Source: an uncultured Eubacteriales bacterium
GTDB taxonomy: Bacteria > Bacillota > Clostridia > Oscillospirales > Oscillospiraceae
Direction of reading: 5' to 3'
Length of the DNA stretch: 64,000 nt
Assembly (NCBI GenBank): GCA_900544405.1
Contig: UQVA01000002.1
Span: 1-64,000 of the forward strand
Below, piece after piece: positions 57,700 to 64,000 of this stretch. Below the pieces are notes generated by a model. That model was not told where the DNA came from, did no database searches, and saw only the letters and a program-made list of their open reading frames with translations. The stretch's first letter is position 1. Every line of letters starts with the position of its first letter. Position numbers and translations under genes: made by a program.

Positions 57700-59211
57700 A
57701 TGATCTGCAGTGTGCGGACGCTGGGCATCAGCGGCCTGCGGGGCAGCGCCGTGACGGCGGAGTGCTTCATTTCCAACGGCCTTCCGGGCTTCGACATCGT
57801 CGGTCTGCCGGATACGGCGGTGAAGGAGGCCCGGGAGCGGGTCCGGGCGGCCATCAAGACGGCGGGCATGAGCTTCCCGCCCAGCCGCATCACCGTGAAT
57901 CTGGCACCGGCCAACCTGAAGAAGGCCGGGACCCATTACGACCTGCCCATTCTGCTGGGCATTCTGATCGCCAGCGGACAGGTCCGCCGCCCCCGGGGCA
58001 AGTGGGCCTTCCTGGGAGAGGTGAGCCTGGACGGCGGCGTGCGGCCGGTGTCCGGAGTCCTGCCCATGGTCCTCAGCGCCAAGGACAACGGCATTGAGGC
58101 GGTTTTTGTGCCGAAGGAGAATGCGGCGGAGGCTACCCTGGCCCACGGACCGGCCATTTACCCGGTGTGTACGGTCCGGGAACTGGCGGATATGCTCAAC
58201 GGAGAGCGGGAACTGGTGGAGGAACCCATCTGGGTCCCCACGCCGGAGGAGCGGACCCTGCCGGACTTCAAGGACGTGCTGGGTCAGGAGCAGGTGAAGC
58301 GGGCCTTGGAAATTGCCGCCGCAGGCGGCCACAATGTGTTGCTTATCGGCCCGCCGGGGTCCGGTAAAAGCATGCTCAGCAAGCGCCTGCCTTCTATCCT
58401 GCCGGATATGACCTGGGAGGAGTCCCTGGAAGTGAGCCAGATCTATTCCGTGCTGGGTCTGCTGGATGCGAAAACGCCCCTGGTCCGGTCCAGACCCTTC
58501 CGGTCGCCCCACCATACCATTTCCGCGGCGGGCCTCACCGGCGGCGGCAGTACCCCCCGGCCTGGTGAAATTTCCATGGCCCATAAAGGGGTGCTGTTCC
58601 TGGATGAGGTCCCGGAGTTCGGAAAGAATACCCTGGACCTGATGCGCCAGCCCTTGGAGGACGGGTGCGTGACCATTTCCCGGATGTCCGGCACGGTGAC
58701 GTACCCGGCGGAATTTATGCTGGTGTGCGCCATGAATCCCTGCAAATGCGGCTATTACGGGGACCCCTCCGGCCGCTGCACCTGCTCGGAAAGCGCCGTA
58801 AGGGCCTACCGGAGCCGCATTTCCGGGCCGCTATTGGACCGTATCGACATTGTGGTAGAGGTCCCGGCGGTGAAATTTGAGGAACTGCGGACCCGTGCGG
58901 AGGCGGAGCCTTCCGCCAAGGTCAAGGAGCGGGTGGATGCCGCCCGGAAAATTCAGAATGAACGCTACGGCGGCGGGCTGTGCAATGCACGGCTGGGGCC
59001 GGAGGAGCTACGGCGGTACTGTATGCTGGATGAAGAATCCAATGCCCTGTTCCGCCGGGCTTACGATGCTCTGCACCTGACCGCCAGAAGCTATGACCGC
59101 ATCGTGAAGGTGGCCCGGACCATTGCCGACCTGGCGGGCAGCGAGGACATTCGCCCCGCCCATCTGGCGGAGGCGTTGCGCTACCGGGCCCAGAATGTGG
59201 GAGAAGAATAA
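57700..59211 (+). CDS. comM: YifB/ComM family Mg-chelatase-like ATPase
   Basis: A 503-residue AAA+ protein starting at ATG 57700 behind AAAGGGAG. The N-terminal Lon-like protease fold, about 1-165, has GLPGFDIVGLPDTAVKEARERVRAAI and YDLPILLGIL. The ATPase has Walker A GPPGSGKSML near 217 and Walker B VLFLDEVPEF, with a zinc-like CNPCKCGYYGDPSGRCTCSE segment. The C-terminal helical domain completes it. ComM helps branch migration in natural transformation of Gram-negatives; its role in Clostridia is less clear. thiI begins 15 bp after. Confidence 0.93.
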   Translation: MICSVRTLGISGLRGSAVTAECFISNGLPGFDIVGLPDTAVKEARERVRAAIKTAGMSFPPSRITVNLAPANLKKAGTHYDLPILLGILIASGQVRRPRGKWAFLGEVSLDGGVRPVSGVLPMVLSAKDNGIEAVFVPKENAAEATLAHGPAIYPVCTVRELADMLNGERELVEEPIWVPTPEERTLPDFKDVLGQEQVKRALEIAAAGGHNVLLIGPPGSGKSMLSKRLPSILPDMTWEESLEVSQIYSVLGLLDAKTPLVRSRPFRSPHHTISAAGLTGGGSTPRPGEISMAHKGVLFLDEVPEFGKNTLDLMRQPLEDGCVTISRMSGTVTYPAEFMLVCAMNPCKCGYYGDPSGRCTCSESAVRAYRSRISGPLLDRIDIVVEVPAVKFEELRTRAEAEPSAKVKERVDAARKIQNERYGGGLCNARLGPEELRRYCMLDEESNALFRRAYDALHLTARSYDRIVKVARTIADLAGSEDIRPAHLAEALRYRAQNVGEE

Positions 59212-59226
59212 AAAGGAGTAAACGAT

Positions 59227-60417
59227 ATGAACGAGATGTTTTTGATGAAGCTGGGCGAGGTGGTGCTGAAGGGTGCCAACAAACGGCAGTTTGAGAACCG
59301 TCTGCGGCACAACGTCCGTCGCCGGATGGAGCCCTTCGGCAATTTCGACGTATATATCCTCCAATCCACCGTGTATATCCAGCCCATGGACGATCAGGCG
59401 GACCTGGACGGGGCCTGGGAGGCCTGCCACAACATTTTCGGCGTGGTGAGCCTGTGTCGCTGCCGCCCTTGTGAGAAAAATGTGGACGTCATTTATGATG
59501 CCGTGGAAGCCTATCTGGGGGACGACCTGGATATGGCGGAGTCCTTTAAGGTGGAGTCCAAGCGGTCTGATAAGGCCTTCCCTCTGACCTCCATTGCCCT
59601 TTCCCAGGAGATCGGCGGGCGGCTGGCGGAGGCCCACCCCAACTGCCTGGTGGACGTGCATCACCCGGCTTACACCGTCTATGTGGAGGTCCGGGACCTG
59701 GCGGCTTACGTCCACGGTCCTGCGGAGCCGGGTGCTGGCGGCCTGCCCACCGGCGTGGGCGGACGGGGCATGTGCCTGCTGTCCGGCGGTATCGATTCTC
59801 CTGTGGCGGCCTATATGATGGCCCGCCGGGGCATGGAAATTGAGTGCGTCCACTTCTTCTCCTATCCCTATACCTCCCAGCTGGCCAAGGACAAGGTCCT
59901 GGAGTTGGCCCGGCTGGTGACGAAGTATTGCGGCCGGATGACTGTGAACGTGGTCCCCTTTACGGAAATTCAGGAGGCTATCCGGGACAACTGCCCGGAG
60001 GAGTATTTCACCCTCATCATGCGCCGGTTCATGATGGAGATTTCCCAGCGCATCGGCCGGAATGACGGCTGCGGGGCACTCATTACCGGCGAAAATCTGG
60101 GCCAGGTGGCCAGTCAGACCATGGAGGCTATGGCCGTCACCGGGGCCGTGGTGGATATGCCCATTTTCATGCCGCTGGTGGGCATGGACAAGGAGCAGAT
60201 TGTCACTATTGCCAGACACATCGGTACCATGGACACATCAATCCTGCCATACGAGGACTGCTGCACGGTATTCACCCCCAAGCATCCCAAGACCAAGCCT
60301 ACGCTGGGCCAGGTGGAGCACGCCGAGCGGAAGCTGGACCGGGAGGCCCTGATTCAGCGGGCCATCGAAGGTGTGGAGAAAGTGACGGTTCGCTATGCAG
60401 ACGCTCCTTTGCTCTGA
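59227..60417 (+). CDS. thiI: tRNA 4-thiouridine synthase ThiI
   Basis: A 396-residue enzyme that thiolates U8 of tRNA and donates sulfur for thiamine thiazole. It has an N-terminal ferredoxin-like and THUMP region (about 1-165) and a PP-loop ATPase domain, with LLSGGIDSPVAAYMMARRG near residue 185 and TGENLGQVASQTMEAM. It lacks the C-terminal rhodanese domain of the E. coli form, as in most Firmicutes, so it needs a cysteine desulfurase partner; iscS at 15631 is a candidate. The end overlaps pncC by 23 bp. Confidence 0.95.
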   Translation: MNEMFLMKLGEVVLKGANKRQFENRLRHNVRRRMEPFGNFDVYILQSTVYIQPMDDQADLDGAWEACHNIFGVVSLCRCRPCEKNVDVIYDAVEAYLGDDLDMAESFKVESKRSDKAFPLTSIALSQEIGGRLAEAHPNCLVDVHHPAYTVYVEVRDLAAYVHGPAEPGAGGLPTGVGGRGMCLLSGGIDSPVAAYMMARRGMEIECVHFFSYPYTSQLAKDKVLELARLVTKYCGRMTVNVVPFTEIQEAIRDNCPEEYFTLIMRRFMMEISQRIGRNDGCGALITGENLGQVASQTMEAMAVTGAVVDMPIFMPLVGMDKEQIVTIARHIGTMDTSILPYEDCCTVFTPKHPKTKPTLGQVEHAERKLDREALIQRAIEGVEKVTVRYADAPLL

Positions 60418-60868
60418 GGTCCTGACGGCCTTGCGGGGCCGGACCCTTTCCACGGCGGAAAGCCTCACCGGCGGCGGCATCGGCGCAGCGCTGACGGCCG
60501 TGCCGGGAGCCTCGGAGGTCTACCGGGGCGGGGTCATTTCCTACGTAAATGACGTAAAGCACCGGGTTCTCGGCGTTTCTGCAGAGGATTTGAAAAAATT
60601 CGGAGCCGTTTCCGAGCCGGTGGCCCGGCAGATGGCGGCGGGGGCGAGAAGAATTACCGGCAGCGACGTGGCGGTCAGCGTCACGGGCCTGGCCGGTCCC
60701 GGCGGGGACGAGTTCGGCAATAGTGTCGGCACGGTGTTCATCGGCTATGCCGACGAGCAGAAAAATTTTGCAAGGGAATACCACTTTGACGGGGACCGGG
60801 AAGCGGTCCGAAGCCAGACCGTCCGGGCGGCCCTGGAACTGGTGCTGGCAGAAAACGGAGCGGAATGA
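60395..60868 (+). CDS. pncC: CinA C-terminal domain protein (nicotinamide-nucleotide amidohydrolase)
   Basis: A 157-residue stand-alone CinA C-terminal domain that hydrolyses NMN to NaMN, recycling the product of bacterial DNA ligase. Signatures are LSTAESLTGGGIGAALTAVPGAS, GGVISYVNDVKHRVLGV, GAVSEPVARQMAAGAR and VSVTGLAGPGGDEFGN. The N-terminal molybdopterin-like domain of full CinA is missing, as normal for PncC. It overlaps thiI by 23 bp and the response regulator by 4 bp. Confidence 0.93.
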   Translation: MQTLLCSEVLTALRGRTLSTAESLTGGGIGAALTAVPGASEVYRGGVISYVNDVKHRVLGVSAEDLKKFGAVSEPVARQMAAGARRITGSDVAVSVTGLAGPGGDEFGNSVGTVFIGYADEQKNFAREYHFDGDREAVRSQTVRAALELVLAENGAE

Positions 60869-61539
60869 TGTATCGCATTTTTGTAGTGGAGGACGATCCG
60901 GGCATTGCCGGGGCCGTCTGCGCCCAGGGAAAAAACTGGGGCCTGGAAATGCGGGCCTGCGAGGATTTTCAAAACGTTATGGGGGAGTTCTCGGCCTTTT
61001 CGCCTCATCTGGTTCTGATGGACATTGGCCTGCCCTTCTATAACGGATATTACTGGTGCCAGGAGATTCGGAAGGTGTCCAGCCTGCCGGTGATTTTTCT
61101 GTCCTCGGCGTCGGACAATATGAACATCATTATGGCCATGAACATGGGTGGGGACGATTTTATTCCCAAGCCCTTTGATCTGACGGTGCTCATTGCCAAA
61201 ATCCAGGCCATGCTCCGCCGGGCTTACGATTTCGGCGGCAGTCTGCCGGTGCTGGAACACCGGGGGGCCATGCTCTCCACCGGGGACCATACCCTGACTT
61301 ACGGGGAGGCCAAGCTGGAGCTTTCCAAGAACGAATACGGAATCTTGCTGACCCTGATGGAAAACAAGGGCAAAGTCATCAGCCGGGAGAAGCTTATGGA
61401 GCGGCTGTGGGAAACGGACAGCTTCGTGGACGAGAACACCCTGACGGTGAACGTGAACCGGCTCCGGAAGAAACTGGAAGGCATCGGCCTGACGGATTTC
61501 ATTGCCACGAAATTCGGCGTGGGCTATCTGGTGGGGTGA
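60865..61539 (+). CDS. OmpR/BceR-type response regulator
   Basis: A 224-residue two-component regulator. The receiver domain has VVEDDPGIAG with the acidic pocket, phospho-accepting D53 in LVLMDIGLPFYNGY, and FIPKPFD with the conserved Lys near 103. The C-terminal OmpR winged helix has LTYGEAKLELSKNEYGILLTLMENKGKVISREKLMERLW and NVNRLRKKLEGIG. It overlaps pncC by 4 bp, is followed 4 bp later by its kinase, and then by a BceAB-like ABC transporter, the usual four-gene set for sensing antimicrobial peptides. Confidence 0.93.
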   Translation: MMYRIFVVEDDPGIAGAVCAQGKNWGLEMRACEDFQNVMGEFSAFSPHLVLMDIGLPFYNGYYWCQEIRKVSSLPVIFLSSASDNMNIIMAMNMGGDDFIPKPFDLTVLIAKIQAMLRRAYDFGGSLPVLEHRGAMLSTGDHTLTYGEAKLELSKNEYGILLTLMENKGKVISREKLMERLWETDSFVDENTLTVNVNRLRKKLEGIGLTDFIATKFGVGYLVG

Positions 61540-61543
61540 GGCC

Positions 61544-62536
61544 ATGAACGGGTTTCTGCGGGCTTACCTGCGGCAGAAAAAGAACGGAATACTGGCCTTT
61601 TTCCTCTGCTGCGGCATCTTTGCGCTGTGCTTTTACCTCTACGACCTGCCCTTGGCGGCAGTGCTGTACCCGGCGGGACTGGCGGGACTGCTGCTTTTTG
61701 GCTTCCTGACGGCGGACCTCTGCAAATGTTGGAAGCATTACCGGCTTTTGCAGGAGTTGGCCAAGCTGCCGGGACCTCTGATGGAGCATTTTCCGGAGGA
61801 GATTTTTCCGGGGGAGGAGCAGTACCGGGCCATGATCGAAAAACTCCGCCGGGAACAGGCGGAGGACCGGGCGGAACTGGAACGGCGCTATCAGGACCGG
61901 ATGGATTACTATACCCTCTGGGTCCATCAGATCAAGGTCCCCATTGCGTCCATGGACCTGCAGCTGCAAAGCGCCGATTCGGACCTGTCCCGGAGCTTGT
62001 CGGAGGACCTGCAGCGCATCGAGCAGTACACCCAGATGGTGCTGGTGTACCTGCGGCTGGACTCGGACACCTCCGATTATGTGCTGCGGGAGCAGGAACT
62101 GGACGGAATTCTGCGCACCTGCGTGAAAAAATTCTCCACCCAGTTCATCCGGCGGCACCTGAGCCTTACCTACGCGCCGGTGCATACAAAAGTGCTCACC
62201 GACGGCAAATGGCTGGCCTTCGTCATTGAACAGCTGCTTTCCAACGCCGTGAAGTACACGAAAACCGGCGGCGTGGAGATTTTTATGGCCCAGCCGGGGG
62301 TGCTGTGCATCCGGGATTCCGGTGTGGGCATCCGTCCGGAGGACCTGCCCCGAATTTTCGAGCGAGGCTACACGGGCACCAACGGCCGGGCGGAGCAGCG
62401 GTCCAGCGGTATTGGGCTGTATCTCTGCAAGCGGGTCTGCAATAACCTGAACCACGGTCTCCGGGTGGAGTCCCGGTCCGGGCAGGGGACGGCAGTCTAT
62501 CTGGACCTGCGGCGGAAAAATTCCCGGCCGGAGTAA
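61544..62536 (+). CDS. BceS-like sensor histidine kinase
   Basis: A 330-residue intramembrane-sensing kinase from ATG 61544. Two membrane helices lie at about residues 14-32 and 36-55 with almost no extracellular loop, so sensing probably depends on a transporter, as in BceS. The phosphorylated His is near residue 128 in LWVHQIKVPIASMDLQL, the BceS-type H-box. The ATP-binding domain has FVIEQLLSNAVKYTKTGG, IRDSGVGIRPEDLPRIFERGYTG and SSGIGLYLCKRVC. It is paired with the regulator upstream. Confidence 0.93.
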   Translation: MNGFLRAYLRQKKNGILAFFLCCGIFALCFYLYDLPLAAVLYPAGLAGLLLFGFLTADLCKCWKHYRLLQELAKLPGPLMEHFPEEIFPGEEQYRAMIEKLRREQAEDRAELERRYQDRMDYYTLWVHQIKVPIASMDLQLQSADSDLSRSLSEDLQRIEQYTQMVLVYLRLDSDTSDYVLREQELDGILRTCVKKFSTQFIRRHLSLTYAPVHTKVLTDGKWLAFVIEQLLSNAVKYTKTGGVEIFMAQPGVLCIRDSGVGIRPEDLPRIFERGYTGTNGRAEQRSSGIGLYLCKRVCNNLNHGLRVESRSGQGTAVYLDLRRKNSRPE

Positions 62537-62547
62537 AAACGAACAAC

Positions 62548-62614
62548 AATGTAAGATTTGCCGGAGGAAATGTAAGGGGAATCCCATGCGAAGCATTTCC
62601 TCCGGTGTTATAAT
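62548..62614 (+). promoter_or_regulatory. Response-regulator binding region and promoter of the ABC transporter
   Basis: Direct repeats AATGTAAG at 62548-62555 and 62569-62576 are 21 bp apart, two turns of the helix, a spacing typical for OmpR-type dimers. The second is part of a perfect 12-bp inverted repeat, CCGGAGGAAATG (62561-62572) with CATTTCCTCCGG (62594-62605). TATAAT follows at 62609-62614. There is no good -35 box, which suits an activator-dependent promoter. Confidence 0.7.
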
Positions 62615-62645
62615 TTCCTCAGAAATTCCAAGGAGGAAACAAAGT

Positions 62646-63411
62646 ATGGCAATTCTGGAAGTAACGGACCTGAAAAAAGGTCTATACCACCCGGCTGGGG
62701 GGCCAGCAGGTGGAAGCACTGAAAAACGTGAGCTTTTCCGTGGACCAGGGGGAATATGTGGCGGTGATGGGCGAGTCCGGCTCCGGCAAGACCACCCTGT
62801 TGAACATTCTGGCAGCGCTGGACAGCCCCACCGCCGGCAGCGTGAAGCTGGACGGCCAGGACCTGACGAAAATTCCGCAGAAGGACCTGGCGGCCTTCCG
62901 CCGGGACCACCTGGGCTTTGTGTTCCAGGACTTCAATCTGCTGGATACCTTCACCATTGAGGACAATATCTATCTGCCGTTGGTGTTGGCGGGAAAGTCC
63001 TACCGGGAAATGCGGGAGCGGCTGACCCCCATTGCCCAGGAATTGGGCATCGGGGCTATCCTGAAAAAGTACCCTTACGAAGTCTCAGGCGGACAGAAGC
63101 AGCGCTCCGCCGTGGCCCGGGCCATCATCACCAATCCCCGACTGCTGCTGGCCGACGAACCCACCGGCGCACTGGATTCCAAGGCTACCGATGAACTGCT
63201 GCGGCTTTTTGACGATGTGAACCGGGTGGGCCACACCATTATTATGGTGACGCACTCGGTGAAGGCCGCCAGTCACGCCGGGCGGGTGCTGTTCATCCGG
63301 GACGGCGAGGTGTTCCACCAGCTTTACCGGGGGGAGAACACCACGGAGCAGATGTACCAGCGGATCACGGACACCCTGACGGTGCTGACGACGGACGGTG
63401 AGCGGCAATGA
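62646..63411 (+). pseudogene. BceA-like ABC transporter ATP-binding protein, frameshifted near the start
   Basis: An ABC ATPase of the MacB/BceA type. The start ATG 62646 has AAGGAGG and reads MAILEVTDLKK. One A too many in the A6 run at 62673-62678 then shifts the frame. With five A, the frame would continue K-V-Y-T-T-R-L-G-G-Q-Q-V-E-A-L-K-N-V. The rest is intact: Walker A GESGSGKTTLLNIL, Q-loop FVFQDFNLLDTF, signature YEVSGGQKQRSAVARAI, Walker B LLLADEPTGALDS and the H-loop TH. The surviving frame alone (from GTG 62710) would lack the first beta-strand. The homopolymer suggests sequencing error or recent mutation. It overlaps the permease gene by 4 bp. Confidence 0.88.
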
Positions 63412-64000
63412 AAACAGGCTTCTATCCCGGCTTCGCCTTCAGCGGCATCCGGAAAAATAAGCGGCTGTATGTGCCGTATCTGCTCACCTGCATTGGTGCG
63501 GTAATGATGTTTTATATTTTGAACTCCCTGTCCCGGTTTATGATCACCAGCGGCAGCTTCGGCGGCGGGACCACCGGGTCACTGCTGGAACTGGGCACCT
63601 GGGTCATGGGATTCTTTTCCCTTATCTTCCTGTTTTATACCAATTCTTTCCTGATTCGTCGCCGGAAGAAGGAATTCGGCCTGTATAATGTCCTGGGCAT
63701 GGGCAAGGGAAACATTGCCCGTATCCTGCTCTGGGAGACGGTCATTCTGCTGGCAGTATCGTTGGCTGCCGGGCTTGGTCTGGGCATTGCACTGAGCAAG
63801 CTGTTTGAATTGGGCCTGGGCCGCATCATCCGGATGGAGAATCTGGACCATGTGCTGCGGGTGGACGGGAGAGGCGTCCTGCACACCGTGGTGATCTACG
63901 GCGTGATTTTCTTCCTGATCTATCTGAATAGCCTCCGGCAAATTCATTTTGGTTCCCCGGTGGAACTGCTCCGGGGGGAGAATCTGGGGGAAAAGCCTCC
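63408..64000 (+). CDS. FtsX/BceB-like ABC transporter permease (cut off by window end)
   Basis: The first 197 residues of a permease that starts at ATG 63408 and runs past the window. It begins with a short basic stretch, then membrane helices near residues 20-36, 60-80 and 108-130, with the FtsX-like cytoplasmic element FLIRRRKKEFGLYNVLGMGKGNIARIL between them. BceB proteins have ten helices and a large extracellular domain, not yet reached here. It pairs with the ATPase and the two-component system upstream. Confidence 0.9.
   Translation, partial: MKTGFYPGFAFSGIRKNKRLYVPYLLTCIGAVMMFYILNSLSRFMITSGSFGGGTTGSLLELGTWVMGFFSLIFLFYTNSFLIRRRKKEFGLYNVLGMGKGNIARILLWETVILLAVSLAAGLGLGIALSKLFELGLGRIIRMENLDHVLRVDGRGVLHTVVIYGVIFFLIYLNSLRQIHFGSPVELLRGENLGEKP

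Noticed and set aside
53912..57703. A very long open frame on the plus strand (over 1200 codons) across nifJ
   Set aside because: It is antisense to a complete PFOR with all cofactor motifs. Strong GC bias at third positions keeps antisense frames open in this genome. The translation is repetitive Gly/His/Val-rich and matches no domain.
62673..62678. Programmed frameshifting at the A6 run
   Set aside because: Restoring the frame needs skipping one base, not the usual -1 slip, and six A is short for transcriptional slippage. No stimulator structure is evident.
1..64000. CRISPR arrays, prophage, complete insertion sequence or toxin-antitoxin modules
   Set aside because: No regularly spaced repeats, phage structural genes or transposase were seen on either strand.

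Overview
The window looks like a chromosomal stretch from a GC-rich, spore-forming Firmicute of class Clostridia, most likely in the Oscillospirales/Ruminococcaceae neighbourhood. The evidence is the gram-positive order pyrH-frr-uppS-cdsA-dxr-rseP-ispG-polC, a PolC-type replicase, DnaD and a DnaI-like loader, HPr kinase, the sporulation genes spoIVB and spoIIID, a zinc-ribbon L28, pyruvate:ferredoxin oxidoreductase for anaerobic metabolism, and textbook sigma-A promoters (usually a 17-bp spacer). This taxonomic call is inference; no database was searched.

Layout. 1-1110: a PadR regulator and DUF2812 membrane protein under a promoter that overlaps a likely operator. 1116-13471: glnS diverges from the UMP kinase / ribosome recycling / undecaprenyl-PP / CDP-DAG / MEP isoprenoid / site-2 protease / PolC operon. 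13529-17734: a small internally repeated protein, a 138-bp MITE-like element, spoIVB, msrC, and an iscS-iscU-Rrf2 iron-sulfur operon with a palindromic operator. 17770-22598: a MATE exporter, then dnaD-dnaI-like-HAD phosphatase-HD nucleotidase and tRNA-Leu. 22671-25045: rpmB, hprK and a pseudouridine synthase. 25146-27949: an AT-richer LRR/cell-wall-binding surface protein that looks acquired. 28029-32535: tRNA-Ala, a second MATE exporter, an E2-like acyltransferase lacking its catalytic His, an anchored C39-like protein and a frameshifted rsmE. 32539-36797: PadR/DUF4097 pair, AI-2E-type permease, spoIIID with a sigma-E-like promoter, a 48-residue protein and rlmH. 36875-37087: a multi-hairpin repeat. 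37143-44081: VanW-type protein, mfd, pth, prs. 44309-51113: uvrA, a histidine-kinase-like protein without the phospho-accepting His, radC, uvrB. 51126-53864: an XRE/membrane/LiaF-like regulator and a flippase/glycosyltransferase operon with a small DUF3006-like gene. 53939-64000: nifJ, comM, and a tightly overlapped thiI-pncC-response regulator-kinase chain ending in a BceAB-like ABC transporter that runs off the window.

The mfd, uvrA, radC, uvrB group makes 38.9-51.1 kb rich in DNA-repair genes. Three systems look able to sense cell-envelope state: the DUF4097 pair, the XRE/LiaF-like fusion and the BceRS-AB-like set. Two genes (rsmE and the ABC ATPase) each carry one single-base frameshift, which may be real decay or draft-assembly error.

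I found no CRISPR array, prophage, complete insertion sequence or clear multi-gene system of unknown type. The least explained items are the multi-hairpin repeat, the duplicated 77-residue protein, the kinase and acyltransferase with missing catalytic residues, and the HTH-membrane-LiaF fusion.
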